A stretch of DNA of 64,000 nucleotides from SLRI01 sp964402505 (GCA_964402505.1 CAYOCP010000019.1:31448-95447); one strand, 5' to 3'. Shown: positions 33,596-43,118, counted from the stretch's first letter. Made by a program: numbers and translations. The notes: generated from the sequence alone by a model not told the origin.

Positions 33596-34849
33596 TCAGC
33601 TCCGGTAGTCGGCGTTGATGTCGATGTAGCCGTGGGTCAGATCGCAGGTCCAGACGGTGGCCCGGCCCGGCCCGCCGCCGACCTCGATGTCGATGCGGAT
33701 CTCCCGGCCCGCCAGGTGGGCCGCGACCGGCGCCTCGTCGAGATCGGCAACGGCGGCCCCCGCTCGCGCCACCTCGTGCCCGCCGAAGGCGACACCGAGC
33801 AGCTTCGGATCGATCGCCTCGCCGGCCTTGCCGACGGCCATGACGATCCGCCCCCAATTGGCATCCGCCCCGGCGATCGCCGTCTTGACGAGGGGCGAGT
33901 TGGCGACGGTGAGGCCGATGCGGCGCGCTGCCGCGTCGTCGGCGGCGCCGGCAATGGCGATCTCGATGAGCTTCTGCGCCCCCTCGCCGTCCCGCACCAC
34001 CTGCTGCGCCAGATCGATCATCACCCGATCGAGGGCGTCGGCGAAGCCGGCGAGGGCGGGATCGTCGGCGTTCCCGGGCGCCGCGTTGCCGGCTCGACCC
34101 GTCGCCAGCAGCAGGAGCGTGTCCGAGGTCGAGGTGTCGCCGTCCACCGTCGTCGCATTGAAGGAGCGGTCGGTCGCCCGGCCCAGGAGGATTTGCAGCA
34201 CGGGAGCCGGGATGGCGGCATCGGTCACGGCGAAGGCCAGCATGGTCGCCATGTCGGGAGCGATCATGCCCGAGCCCTTGGCGATGCCGGTGATGGTGAC
34301 CTTTCGGCCGTGGAGCGTGGCCGTGGCCGAGGCCCATTTGGGAAAGGTGTCGGTGGTCATGATGGCGCGGGCCGCCGCCTCGATCCCGTCCGCGCGAAGC
34401 CCGGCGACGAGCTCCGGAACAGCCCGCTCGATCCGCTCGACCGCGAGGCGCTCGCCGATGACGCCGGTCGAAGCGACGAGGACCTCGTGGGCGGCACAGC
34501 CGAGGGCCGCCTGCACCGCCGCCACCTCGCGGGCCACGGCGGCATCGCCCTCGGCACCCCGGCAGACATTGGCGTTGCCGGCATTGACGAGGACCGCCCG
34601 CGCGTTCCCGCCCTGCTCGAGGCCCATCGCCAGCGCCCGCCTGCACCAGAGGACCGGATGGCCGGCCGTGAGCGAGCGGGTGAAGACCCCGGCGATGGTG
34701 CTGCCCGAGGCGACCTCGATCAGCAGGAGATCGGACCGGCCGGCGTAGCGGATGCCGGCGGCCGTCGTGGCGAAACGGGCGCCGGCCACGGATGCCGGCG
34801 CGGCCGGCCTCGGCGGCGCGAGCGGCGAGGGCTGCAGGGGCTTGGACAT
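33596..34849 (-). CDS. argJ: Bifunctional ornithine acetyltransferase / N-acetylglutamate synthase
   Basis: A 417-residue ArgJ of the arginine pathway, which recycles the acetyl group from N-acetylornithine to glutamate. The self-cleavage site is visible as GSGMIAPDMATMLAF, with cleavage expected before the Thr of ATML to give alpha and beta chains. Other motifs: NAGNANVCRGAEG near the N-terminus, STGVIGERL, and ANWGRIVMAVGKAG. The start is ATG 34849. It lies between the PpiC-type isomerase and mutT on the same strand. Confidence 0.97.
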   Translation of the reverse strand: MSKPLQPSPLAPPRPAAPASVAGARFATTAAGIRYAGRSDLLLIEVASGSTIAGVFTRSLTAGHPVLWCRRALAMGLEQGGNARAVLVNAGNANVCRGAEGDAAVAREVAAVQAALGCAAHEVLVASTGVIGERLAVERIERAVPELVAGLRADGIEAAARAIMTTDTFPKWASATATLHGRKVTITGIAKGSGMIAPDMATMLAFAVTDAAIPAPVLQILLGRATDRSFNATTVDGDTSTSDTLLLLATGRAGNAAPGNADDPALAGFADALDRVMIDLAQQVVRDGEGAQKLIEIAIAGAADDAAARRIGLTVANSPLVKTAIAGADANWGRIVMAVGKAGEAIDPKLLGVAFGGHEVARAGAAVADLDEAPVAAHLAGREIRIDIEVGGGPGRATVWTCDLTHGYIDINADYRS

Positions 34850-34877
34850 GGAGGCTGCGCCGGGCCGGGCGTTCGGC

Positions 34878-35699
34878 CTACTCGCGCGGCGTCCCGTCGA
34901 TGTTGAAGCGCTCCACCTCGGCACCCTCGCGGACCTGGGCCAGAAGGTCCTCGACGGCCTTCCGGGCCAGCTCGGCCCGCAGCTCCGGCTCCATCTCCTC
35001 GAAGCTCGGGTCGACCTTCTCCTTGGCGTCCACCATGATGACGTGATAGCCGAACTGCGTCTGCACCGGCTCCTTGCTGTAGGTGCCGGGCTCGAGGGCG
35101 AAGGCGGCGGCCTCGAACTCGGGGACCATCGCACCGCGGCGGAAGGTGCCGAGCTCGCCGCCGCGCGACGCGGCCGGATCGGTCGAGCGCTCCTTGGCAA
35201 GCTCCGCGAAGTCGGCGCCGGCATCGAGCTCGGCGATGACGGCTTCCGCCTCCTCCTCCGTCTTGACCAGAATATGCCGTGCCGTCACCTCCTCGACGGC
35301 GAAATCCGGCTGGCTCGCACGCTCCTCGTAGGCGGCCTTGAGCGCCGCCTCGTCGGTGGCGGCGGCGACCGCGCGCTCGATCAGCGTCTGGCGCAGCACA
35401 TCCGCCCGGGCCCGGGCGATCGCCGCCTCGACATCCGGATCGCCGGCGAGGTCCTCGGCCTCGGCCTTCTCGAGCAGAAGCTGGCCGTCGATCAGCCGGT
35501 CGAGCAGCGGGTCGTAGATGGCCTCGATCGGCATCTGCCGGAACTGCTCGGGCAGCTCCTGGTAGCTTCGTTCGAGGTCGCTCCGGTGGAACTCGGTGTC
35601 GCCCACCTTGGCAACCACCGGATCTTCCTGGGCCGCGGCCGCGCCGGCCGTGCCGAGAACGAGCGCAAGGGCGAGGCCAAAACGCAACAGACGGGTCAT
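34878..35699 (-). CDS. Periplasmic PpiC-type peptidylprolyl isomerase
   Basis: A 273-residue foldase with a signal peptide ending AGAAAAQ and a mature N-terminal SurA/PrsA-like helical region. A parvulin domain spans about residues 140-235 (ARHILVKTEEEAEAV, FAELAKERSTDPAASRGGEL, GTFRRGAMVPEFEAAAF, FGYHVIMVD). It probably assists folding of exported proteins. ATG 35699 gives a clean signal peptide; the ATG at 35765 would place 22 residues before it. Confidence 0.93.
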   Translation of the reverse strand: MTRLLRFGLALALVLGTAGAAAAQEDPVVAKVGDTEFHRSDLERSYQELPEQFRQMPIEAIYDPLLDRLIDGQLLLEKAEAEDLAGDPDVEAAIARARADVLRQTLIERAVAAATDEAALKAAYEERASQPDFAVEEVTARHILVKTEEEAEAVIAELDAGADFAELAKERSTDPAASRGGELGTFRRGAMVPEFEAAAFALEPGTYSKEPVQTQFGYHVIMVDAKEKVDPSFEEMEPELRAELARKAVEDLLAQVREGAEVERFNIDGTPRE

Positions 35700-36000
35700 G
35701 TGGGGAGCCTTCGGCTGGATGATGCGGATCGGGATCGGGACGAAACGGCGCGCATACAGCCACAATCCGCGAGCAGCGGCAAGTTGGCCGCCACGCCGGC
35801 ATTAACCGGAACCTAAGAAAGCCGAGGTAGTTTCACCTCCGCTGCATGGGTGGCGCGGCTTCCGGCCGCGCCGGCCTTGCAGCAAAGCCTCGGGGCTGGG
35901 TAGAAGGGCCGAAGCGCGCGTGTCGGTCAGGATGACGGCCCGAGGTCGCCTCTCGACCTCGGCTCATCGGGATTTTCGGCGGGCGCCGCAAGGAGAACGG

Positions 36001-36867
36001 ATGACGGCTATCAAGAAAGTGGTGTTTCCGGTTGCCGGCCTCGGCACGCGCATGCTGCCGGCGACCAAGGTGCTGCCCAAGGAGATGCTGCCGGTCGTCG
36101 ACAAGCCGATCATCCAGTACGCGGTGGAGGAGGCGGCGGCCGCCGGCTGCGAAACCTTCATCTTCGTCACCGGCCGCGGCAAGACCATCATCGAGGACCA
36201 TTTCGATCGCGCCGTCGAGCTCTTCGAGGCCCTGGCGGCCAAGGGCAAGGACGACGTGCTGCGCGGCCTCGAGACCGACGTGCCGCAGCCCGGAACCGTG
36301 CTCCTGACCCGCCAGCAGGAGGCCAGGGGCCTCGGCCACGCGGTCTGGTGCGCGCGGCGGATGATCGGCGACGAGCCATTCGGCGTCGTGCTGGTCGACG
36401 ACCTGATCCATGCCGAGACCCCCTGCATGGCGCAGATGGCGAAGGCCCATGCCGAGACCGGCGGCAACCTCGTGGCCGTGATGGAGGTGCCGCGGGAGCA
36501 CACGGCCCGCTACGGCATCGTCGATCCCGGCCGCGAGGAGGGTGCTCTCGTCGAGGTCAAGGGGCTGGTCGAGAAGCCGGCGCCCGAGGCCGCCCCCTCC
36601 CGCTATGCGGTGATCGGCCGCTACATTCTCGATGCCGCCGTCTTCACCCATCTCGACCGCCACGAGATCGGCGCCGGCGGCGAGATTCAGCTCACCGATG
36701 CCATGCAGAGGCTGATCGGCGCCCAGCCCTTCTTCGGCTATCGCTTCTCCGGCCGACGGTTCGATTGCGGCGACAAGCTCGGCTATCTCGAGGCCGTCGT
36801 CGCCACGGCCCTGGCCCGGCCGGACCTCGCCGCGGATTTCGCCGCGGTTCTCGATCAATATCGCTGA
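36001..36867 (+). CDS. galU: UTP-glucose-1-phosphate uridylyltransferase
   Basis: A 288-residue GalU, making UDP-glucose for exopolysaccharide and lipopolysaccharide. The N-terminal nucleotide-binding run PVAGLGTRMLPATKVLPKEM and the VDKPIIQYAVEEA segment are characteristic, with VEKPAPEAAPS and GEIQLTDAMQ further on. It starts an operon: the UDP-glucose dehydrogenase gene begins 39 bp downstream and uses its product. Confidence 0.97.
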   Translation: MTAIKKVVFPVAGLGTRMLPATKVLPKEMLPVVDKPIIQYAVEEAAAAGCETFIFVTGRGKTIIEDHFDRAVELFEALAAKGKDDVLRGLETDVPQPGTVLLTRQQEARGLGHAVWCARRMIGDEPFGVVLVDDLIHAETPCMAQMAKAHAETGGNLVAVMEVPREHTARYGIVDPGREEGALVEVKGLVEKPAPEAAPSRYAVIGRYILDAAVFTHLDRHEIGAGGEIQLTDAMQRLIGAQPFFGYRFSGRRFDCGDKLGYLEAVVATALARPDLAADFAAVLDQYR

Positions 36868-36906
36868 GCCGCAAGGCCCGCCGGGCCCGGCCCAAGGAGT
36901 GCTGAA

Positions 36907-38226
36907 ATGCGTATCGCGATGATCGGTACCGGCTATGTCGGTCTCGTGTCCGGCGCCTGCTTCGCCGAGTTCGGGCTCGACGTGATCTGCGTCGACAAGG
37001 ACGAGCGCAAGATCGCCATGCTCGAGGAAGGCCGGATACCGATCTTCGAGCCCGGCCTCGACGCGCTCGTCGCGCGGCACAAGGAGGCCGGCCGGCTGAG
37101 CTTCACCACCGACCTCGAGGCGGCGGTGCGGCAGAGCGAGGCCGTCTTCATCGCCGTCGGCACCCCGACCCGCCGCGGCGACGGCCATGCCGATTTGACC
37201 TACGTCTTCGCCGCCGCCGAGAAGATCGCGGCAGCGCTGGAAGGGCCGACGGTGGTGGTGACCAAGTCGACCGTCCCGGTCGGCACCGGACGCCGGCTGC
37301 AGCGGCTCTTTCGCAGCAAGCGGCCGGACCTCGAGATCGATGTCGCCTCCAATCCCGAGTTCCTGCGCGAGGGCTCGGCGATCGAGGATTTCCTCAGGCC
37401 CGACCGGGTGGTCTGCGGCGTCGAGAGCGAGCGGGCGCGCGACCTTCTGGCCAATGCCTACCGGCCGCTCAACCTGATCGAGACGCCGATCATGTTCACG
37501 ACGCTCGAGACGGCGGAGCTCGTGAAGTACGCGACCAACAGCTTCCTCGCCACCAAGATCACCTTCATCAACGAGATGGCCGATCTCTGCGAGAAGGTCG
37601 GCGCCGACGTGCAGCAGGTCGCCAAGGGCATGGGGCTGGACGGGCGGATCGGCCGCAAGTTCCTGCATTCGGGGCCGGGCTATGGCGGGTCCTGCTTTCC
37701 CAAGGACACGCTGGCGCTCCTGCGCAGCGGCGAGCAGTACGACAGCCCCTTGCGCATCATCGAGACCGTGGTCAACGTCAACGAAGGACGCAAGCGGCGC
37801 ATGGTGCGCAAGATCGTCGATGCCTGCGGCGGCTCCGTCGCCGGCAAGACGATCGGCATCCTGGGGGTCACCTTCAAGCCTAATACCGACGACATGCGCG
37901 ACAGCCCGAGCCTCGTGATCCTGCCGGCGCTGCGCGCCGAGGGGGCGAGGGTCCAGGCCTTCGATCCCGAAGGCATGCGCGAGGCCGAAGCGCTCCTGCC
38001 GGAGATCGAGTGGTGCCCGGGCCCCTACGACGCGGCACGGCACGCCGACGCGCTCGTCGTGCTCACCGAGTGGAACGTCTTTCGCGGCCTCGACCTCGCC
38101 CGGCTGCACGACGAGATGCGCCAGCCGGTGCTGATCGACCTGCGCAACATCTTCGACCCGCTGCAGGTGACCCAGGCCGGCTTCGCCTATACGGGCATCG
38201 GCCGGGCCGCGACGCCGGCCGGCTGA
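36907..38226 (+). CDS. ugd: UDP-glucose 6-dehydrogenase
   Basis: A 439-residue NAD-dependent dehydrogenase that oxidises UDP-glucose to UDP-glucuronate. It has the N-terminal Rossmann motif MIGTGYVGLVSGACFAEFG, TKSTVPVGTGRRL and ASNPEFLREGSAI. The catalytic cysteine lies in GPGYGGSCFPKDT near residue 263. The C-terminal domain includes GVTFKPNTDDMRDSP. It is between galU and the phosphomannomutase gene. Confidence 0.97.
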   Translation: MRIAMIGTGYVGLVSGACFAEFGLDVICVDKDERKIAMLEEGRIPIFEPGLDALVARHKEAGRLSFTTDLEAAVRQSEAVFIAVGTPTRRGDGHADLTYVFAAAEKIAAALEGPTVVVTKSTVPVGTGRRLQRLFRSKRPDLEIDVASNPEFLREGSAIEDFLRPDRVVCGVESERARDLLANAYRPLNLIETPIMFTTLETAELVKYATNSFLATKITFINEMADLCEKVGADVQQVAKGMGLDGRIGRKFLHSGPGYGGSCFPKDTLALLRSGEQYDSPLRIIETVVNVNEGRKRRMVRKIVDACGGSVAGKTIGILGVTFKPNTDDMRDSPSLVILPALRAEGARVQAFDPEGMREAEALLPEIEWCPGPYDAARHADALVVLTEWNVFRGLDLARLHDEMRQPVLIDLRNIFDPLQVTQAGFAYTGIGRAATPAG

Positions 38227-38257
38227 GCCGAGCACCATCCGAGGGAACCCCTGCACC

Positions 38258-39643
38258 TTGTCCGATCGCCACGACTTCGACCCGACCATCCTGCGCGAGT
38301 ACGACATCCGCGGCATCGTCGGCGACACGCTGCATCCCGCCGACGCCAGGGCGATCGGCCGCGCCTTCGGCAGCATGGTCCGAGGCGAGGGCGGCCGGCG
38401 CGTGGCCGTCGGCCGCGACGGGCGGCTGAGCTCGCCCGAGCTGGCGGCGGCGCTGGCCGAGGGGCTCCGGGCTGCCGGCGTCGACGTGGTCGACATCGGC
38501 ATGGGACCGACGCCGATGCTCTATTTCGCCGTCCATCACCTGGAGACCGATGGCGGCATCCAGGTGACGGGCTCGCACAACCCGCCCGACTACAACGGCT
38601 TCAAGATGATGCTGGGCCGGGCCTCGTTCTTCGGCGAGCGCATTCAGGAGCTCGGTGCGCTGGCGGCCGCGGGCCGGCTCGAGAGCGGCACCGGCCGGAT
38701 GGAGACCGCCGACATCAGGGACGCCTATGTCGAGCGGCTGCTCGCCGACTATCGGGGTGGGCGGACGATCGACGTGGTGTGGGATGCGGGCAACGGGGCG
38801 GCGGGGCCCGTCATGGAGGCGCTCGCGTCGCGCCTGCCGGGACGGCATGCCTGCCTCTTCGCCGACGTGGACGGGCATTTTCCCAACCATCATCCCGATC
38901 CGACCGTGGCCGCCAACCTCGTCGACCTGATCGAGGAGGTCCGCACCGGCGGCTTCGAGATCGGCATCGGCTTCGACGGGGACGGCGATCGGATCGGCGT
39001 GGTGGACGGCCGGGGGCGGATCATCGCCGGCGACCAGATCCTGCAGATTCTGGCCGCCGACCTGCTCGAGCGGCGGCCCGGCTCGGTGATCATCGCCGAT
39101 GTCAAGGCGAGCCAGGCGCTCTTCGACGACATCGCCCGAAGGGGTGGCAGGCCCTTGATGTGGAAGACCGGCCATTCGCTGATCAAGAGCAAGATGGTCG
39201 AGACCGGCGCACCCCTGGCGGGCGAGATGAGCGGCCACATCTTCTACGAGGACGGGTTCTACGGCCACGACGACGCGCTCTACGTGGCGATCAGGCTGCT
39301 CGACATCCTGGCCCGGGACGAGCGCACGCTCGAGGCGATCCGGGACGGGATGCCGAACCTCCACAACACGCCGGAATTGCGCTTCGACTGCCCGGAGGAG
39401 CGGAAGCTCGAGACGATCCGGTCGGTCCGGCAACGGCTCGAGGCGACGGGTGCGGATGTCGACCTGACTGATGGCGTGCGGGTGCGACAGGACGACGGCT
39501 GGTGGCTGCTTCGGGCCTCCAACACCCAGGCCGTGCTGGTCGGCCGGGCCGAGGCGCTCTCGCGGGAAGGGCTTTTGGCCTGCAGGACGGCGCTGCAGGA
39601 GGCCCTGGCCGGCGCGGGGCTCGAGGTAGAGCTCGGGGACTGA
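38258..39643 (+). CDS. manB: Phosphomannomutase/phosphoglucomutase
   Basis: A 461-residue alpha-D-phosphohexomutase. The phosphoserine loop is TGSHNPPDYNGFK near residue 105. The metal loop is FDGDGDRIGVVD near residue 243, and the sugar-binding loop GEMSGHIFYED near residue 325 matches dual PMM/PGM enzymes. The start codon is TTG at 38258, the only start that gives the normal N-terminus FDPTILREYDIRG. It completes a galU-ugd-manB set supplying sugar nucleotides for surface polysaccharide. Confidence 0.95.
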   Translation: MSDRHDFDPTILREYDIRGIVGDTLHPADARAIGRAFGSMVRGEGGRRVAVGRDGRLSSPELAAALAEGLRAAGVDVVDIGMGPTPMLYFAVHHLETDGGIQVTGSHNPPDYNGFKMMLGRASFFGERIQELGALAAAGRLESGTGRMETADIRDAYVERLLADYRGGRTIDVVWDAGNGAAGPVMEALASRLPGRHACLFADVDGHFPNHHPDPTVAANLVDLIEEVRTGGFEIGIGFDGDGDRIGVVDGRGRIIAGDQILQILAADLLERRPGSVIIADVKASQALFDDIARRGGRPLMWKTGHSLIKSKMVETGAPLAGEMSGHIFYEDGFYGHDDALYVAIRLLDILARDERTLEAIRDGMPNLHNTPELRFDCPEERKLETIRSVRQRLEATGADVDLTDGVRVRQDDGWWLLRASNTQAVLVGRAEALSREGLLACRTALQEALAGAGLEVELGD

Positions 39644-39813
39644 GCGCCCGAGCGGACCGGACGATCGATTGCACGGTCGAGGCGGCGCTGGGGCGTCCGG
39701 CGGAAGCCGGAGCGGCCCCATCACCCGGTGAGGCGGTTGCGCGATCCCGCGATCGCCGGTGCAAGCGACGTTCCTCGGCCTCGGAGCCTGTTGGAGACGT
39801 TTTCATGATGTTT

Positions 39814-39878
39814 CCCTCCGCGGCCTGCTGGCCGCGTCGCCTTCGAAGATCGGATGAAAGGCCTTCTGGTCTTTCATC
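39814..39878 (-). repeat. Structured palindromic element, copy 1 (inverted)
   Basis: A 65-bp unit. Read on the minus strand it has hairpin 1 (GATGAAAGACC / GGCCTTTCATC), a CTTCGAAG palindrome, hairpin 3 (CGCGGCC-AGCA-GGCCGCG) and the end GGAGGG. It matches copy 2 at 49 of 65 positions, and several differences are paired so that the arms stay complementary. It directly abuts the truncated end of the IS256 transposase remnant. Confidence 0.8.
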
Positions 39879-39961
39879 GGCTTTCGGGTGAGCGCCGGCG
39901 ACGCGTTCGTCGATCTTCTGACAGAGCCTGGAGACCTGGCTCTTCGAGATGCCGCCCATGC

Positions 39962-40026
39962 CATCGAAGGCCAGGAGGCCTTTGATCCGATCCCTGGAAG
40001 GGACAGGGCCAGCAGGCCCTGGAGGG
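39962..40026 (+). repeat. Structured palindromic element, copy 2
   Basis: A 65-bp unit with three hairpins: ATCGAAGGCC-AGGA-GGCCTTTGAT (39963-39986), TCCCT-GGA-AGGGA (39991-40003) and CAGGGCC-AGCA-GGCCCTG (40004-40021), ending GGAGGG. It interrupts the transposase remnant between DELVKT and GMGGISK. The best-formed of the three copies. Confidence 0.82.
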
Positions 40027-40290
40027 CGTCTTGACCAGCTCGTCGACCGATCGCGTCGACACGCCCTGGATGTAGGCCTCATGAATGACCGCCGTCAGCG
40101 CCTTCTCCGCCAACCGCCGCGGCTCCAGAAATCCCGGAAAATACGAACCTTTGCGCAACTTCGGAATGCGCAGCTCGACGGTCCCGGCCCGCGTCTCCCA
40201 GACCCGATCGCGATAGCCGTTGCGCTGCGCCAGCCGGTCCGGGCTCTTCTCGCCCCAGCCAGCGCCAGTCTTGCCACCGACCTCGAGCTC

Positions 40291-40355
40291 CCTCGGCGGG
40301 CAGCGGCGCCGCCGAGGCCGACTGCGAAGCAGCCCGGGCCAGCAGGCCCGGGAGG
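40291..40355 (+). repeat. Structured palindromic element, copy 3 (divergent)
   Basis: Same length and layout but more diverged. Hairpin 1 has arms CCTCGGCGG / CCGCCGAGG. Hairpin 2 is CTGC-GAA-GCAG (40322-40332), and hairpin 3 is CCCGGGCC-AGCA-GGCCCGGG (40333-40352). The core GGCCAGCAGGCC is shared with the other copies while the outer arms differ yet still pair. It interrupts the transposase remnant between FAAERL and ELEVGGK. Confidence 0.78.
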
Positions 40356-40451
40356 CAGCCGCTCGGCCGCAAAGCCCAGCATCTCGCGCAAGAGGTCAGC
40401 GTCGGACGTCTTCTCCAATAGACCCTGAAGGGCCATCATCTCGTTGGTCAT

Positions 40452-41775
40452 CGGTTCGGTGCTCCGGTTCAGGTTGGCTCCGCAACCAGACCTTACCGAA
40501 GAACCGCCGATGACCGCCGGCAGCTACACCATCACCGGGGACACGCCCGCATCCGCGCCTCTCGAGCCGGACCAGCGTCCGCGGCGCGATCCCGCGCCAC
40601 ATCGAGGGTGGTGTGGGCGCCGCACGGCCAGATGGGGGGCGGCTTCTCGCCCTCGAAAGCTGGCAGCCGGCGCCGCGTTGGCCGGCCCATCGCACCCGCC
40701 GACCGATCCCCGGGAGCATCGCCCCCACCGGCGATGAACGCCATTTTGCAGAAGATCCTGGACACCACTAATTCGCTTCGCACCGCCTTCGGCCGCCGCC
40801 TCGCGGGCGACGCCCTCCGTGCTCCGCCAGCCCCTCCCCGCCATTTGGCCGGGCGGAGGGCCTGACCTTCGAGCTCCCGGACAGGCTCGGCACGACGCAG
40901 CGGATCGGGCGCCTGCCGGCGGGCGATGGCGAACGGCTCGGTGAAGACGCTCGATGACGAGAGGATCGCTGGCCGTGCCTCTTGCGACATCGCCCCAGCG
41001 GAGCCCGCCATCGGCGGCTTCCTCCAGGCGGCCTGCAATTTCTCGGCGCCTCCACCCGGCCCTCGCCTGAAAGCCGCGGGCCGAGTTCGAGGTGGGCGCG
41101 CCCGAATCGCCGGCTGCGCGGTCGGCCGGCCCGTGTCGAGGGACGCGCAGGCCCGCCGCGTCATGCGCCACCTCGAAGGGCCCGGCGAGGCGAACGGCAT
41201 GACCGGCACCGCCCGGAACCGGTCTGCCGTCCCGTCCCTCCCGGTGCCATCATCGTTCCCCGCGAAAGAAGCTGCTGCAAGCGCATCATTTGCCCGCATG
41301 GCCTCGGGCGCCTCAGCCGCCCGTCCCTCGCGCCCTCCCGGTGCCCGCCGTGCGGCCGGCCTTGCCCGAGCCGTCCGGCGATGCGCGAGCCCGAAAGCCC
41401 GTCCAAGAAGGGTTCATGACCGGCACCGCCCGGGACGGGCGGGGACCCAGAGGTCCAAAAAAAAGCGGCGGCGAAGGCCATTTCGGGCCAGCGTCGGGCC
41501 GGTGTCGTGCCGCCTCGCCCGGGCGGCCGTGATCCGCTGAGCTCGCCGGCCCCGGCTCGGGCGCGCGTCGACCGGCCCTTGCGATGGTCGCGCAGCCGGG
41601 CGGCCCGTCCCCTCGCCCGGAGCCGGCGCCGACGCGCGCGGGCCACGGCTGCTTTCCGAGGAGGCGCCTGACCAGCGGAGCGGACGAGCGGCAGCGGGAG
41701 TTTCGCGCCATCGGCCACGAACCTTCCGGAGCGAAGGGTCGTCCGCTGGACGCGCGCCGGGCACGGCCGGACCCT
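40452..41775. other. Gene-poor region between IS256 remnant and flagellar genes
   Basis: About 1.3 kb where no frame shows family motifs, a good ribosome site or a plausible protein. The 19-bp sequence CATGACCGGCACCGCCCGG occurs twice (41198-41216 and 41415-41433), and a run of eight or more A lies near 41456. It may be degraded mobile-element debris continuing from the IS256 remnant. I cannot name any former gene. Confidence 0.5.
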
Positions 41776-42594
41776 TCAGGGAAGCGTCGGAAGGTTCTGC
41801 TCCCGGGCGAGCTCGGTCGTCACGATCCGCGCCCGGCCGGGATCCATGGCCGCCAGGATGGCCGCCATCTTCGCCTCCTTCATCCTCTTGGCGACCGGCA
41901 GGAGCACGGCGAGGTCGAGCCGGTCGAAGATCTGGGCTGCGGACTTGGCGCGCATGCTCTCGTAGACCTTGACCAGCTGCTGCTGGCGCGCCTCTTCCTC
42001 GTCATTGGCCATGCCGACCAGCGCCTGCAGCTCGCCACGCAGCGCCTCGAGGCGATCGAGCTGGGCGGCGAGGCCGGCCTCCGCCGTGCGCAACCCCGCC
42101 TCGCGGATGGCGAGCCGCGCTTCCAGCTCGAGCAGCTGCTCGCGCCGCTGCTGCAGCTCGAGCGCGACATCGGCGAGCTCGGGCGGCGCCGGCGGAACCG
42201 GTGGCAGACTGGTGGGCGCCGGGAGCTCGGGCGTGTCGGTCGGGGCCGTGCCGCGTGGCGGCGCAACGGAAGCGTCGGGTCCAGCCGCGGGCTCGACCGT
42301 CTCCCAGTCGAAGGCCGAAGGCGCGGGCGGAACACCCTTGTCGGCGAACCCGGGCGATCCTCCGGCATTTCGGGCATTCTCGCCCGCCGGCGTGCCGTTC
42401 GCCTTCTGCAGGTCCGAAAAGAGATCCGTCGCCAGGACAACGAGTGCGAGGCCGGCAACAGCCGCCGTCGCCGGCAGCAGCGGAAACCGCCCTGGGGCGC
42501 CGAGCCGGCCCGGCAGAGCCGCCAGCATCCGCCGCAGGAGGCGCCGCGCGTGCCGCACCGTCCCTCGGATGAGCGGCTGTGGCGGAGCCATCAT
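41776..42594 (-). CDS. MotE-like flagellar protein
   Basis: A 272-residue protein with one membrane helix near residues 38-58 (LPATAAVAGLALVVLATDLF), a Pro-rich periplasmic linker and a coiled coil (about 140-200, ALELQQRREQLLELEARLAI). The C-terminal domain resembles the MgtE N-terminal/FliG-middle fold (YESMRAKSAAQIFDRLDLAV, KMAAILAAMDPGRARIVTTE). In rhizobia, MotE is a periplasmic chaperone for the motility protein MotC. Here it is last in the fliL-fliM-DUF6468 operon and overlaps the preceding gene by 4 bp. Motor assembly is the likely role. Confidence 0.8.
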   Translation of the reverse strand: MMAPPQPLIRGTVRHARRLLRRMLAALPGRLGAPGRFPLLPATAAVAGLALVVLATDLFSDLQKANGTPAGENARNAGGSPGFADKGVPPAPSAFDWETVEPAAGPDASVAPPRGTAPTDTPELPAPTSLPPVPPAPPELADVALELQQRREQLLELEARLAIREAGLRTAEAGLAAQLDRLEALRGELQALVGMANDEEEARQQQLVKVYESMRAKSAAQIFDRLDLAVLLPVAKRMKEAKMAAILAAMDPGRARIVTTELAREQNLPTLP

Positions 42595-43118
42595 CGAAGC
42601 GCCTGCAGCGCCTCGAGAAGCTCGCCGTGCAAGAGCCCGTCGAGCCGCTTCTCGGGCCTGCCGTTCCCGCCCGTGGAGGGGCGGGCACCTGCCGCCCCTT
42701 TCGGTCCATTGGGCGGTCGGTCTGCCGGCGTCGGCACCGGCGGGCGCCGGTGCTCCTCGCTGCCACGCTCGTCCAGGGTGCGCAGCTCGGCGACCCGCCC
42801 GGTGCCCTCCTCGAGAGCCGCTTCGAGGCGCCTCGTGACGCGCGTGGCCTTCTCGATCAGCCGGCCGAGCTCGCTGCCGCGTTCGCGCGCCTGGCTCTCC
42901 CGGCCCAGGCCTTTGCTCTCGAGCTCGTGGCCGGTCTCGCGCATCATCCGGATGGTCGCCTCGGCCCTGGCGGTCGCCTCGCCCAGCGCCTCGACGAACG
43001 CCTGCATCTCATTGCCGTCGGTCCGCAGCCGGCGCAGGCGAAGGTGGACGATCACGCACCAGGTGATGGTCAGGAGGAGGAGGACGACGAGCACGACCTG
43101 CAGGGCCACGTCAATCAT
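42591..43118 (-). CDS. DUF6468 flagellar-cluster protein
   Basis: A 175-residue protein with a single N-terminal membrane helix (VALQVVLVVLLLLTITWCVI), a helical middle part with a likely coiled coil and a Pro-rich C-terminal half. It matches the DUF6468 family, which in Rhodospirillales sits between fliM and the MotE-like gene. No function is established. It overlaps fliM at its start (8 bp) and the MotE-like gene at its stop (4 bp), so its synthesis is tied to theirs. Confidence 0.8.
   Translation of the reverse strand: MIDVALQVVLVVLLLLTITWCVIVHLRLRRLRTDGNEMQAFVEALGEATARAEATIRMMRETGHELESKGLGRESQARERGSELGRLIEKATRVTRRLEAALEEGTGRVAELRTLDERGSEEHRRPPVPTPADRPPNGPKGAAGARPSTGGNGRPEKRLDGLLHGELLEALQALR

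Larger units (their letters stand above)
39879..40451 (-). pseudogene. IS256-family transposase remnant split by palindromic elements
   Basis: Three segments of an IS256 (mutator-type) transposase can be read on the minus strand. The first starts at ATG 40451 (MTNEMMALQGLLEKTSDADL, then LGFAAERL). The second, 40290-40027, has GEKSPDRLAQRNGYRDRVWE, then LRKGSYFPGFLEPRR and AYIQGVSTRSVDELVK. The third, 39961-39879, has GMGGISKSQVSRLCQKIDER. Between them lie two 65-bp palindromic elements. A third element abuts the end of the third segment, where transposase homology stops. The catalytic domain is absent and the frames disagree, so it is dead. No inverted ends of the element were found. Confidence 0.85.

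Noticed and set aside
35790..35830. TTAACCGGAACCTAAG as a CtrA-binding site before galU
   Set aside because: Only a 3-of-4 match in the second half-site, and about 190 bp from the gene; similar partial matches are expected by chance.
41198..41433. 19-bp direct repeat CATGACCGGCACCGCCCGG as element ends
   Set aside because: No gene, inverted ends or target duplication accompany it, and the GC-rich sequence could repeat by chance or by local duplication.
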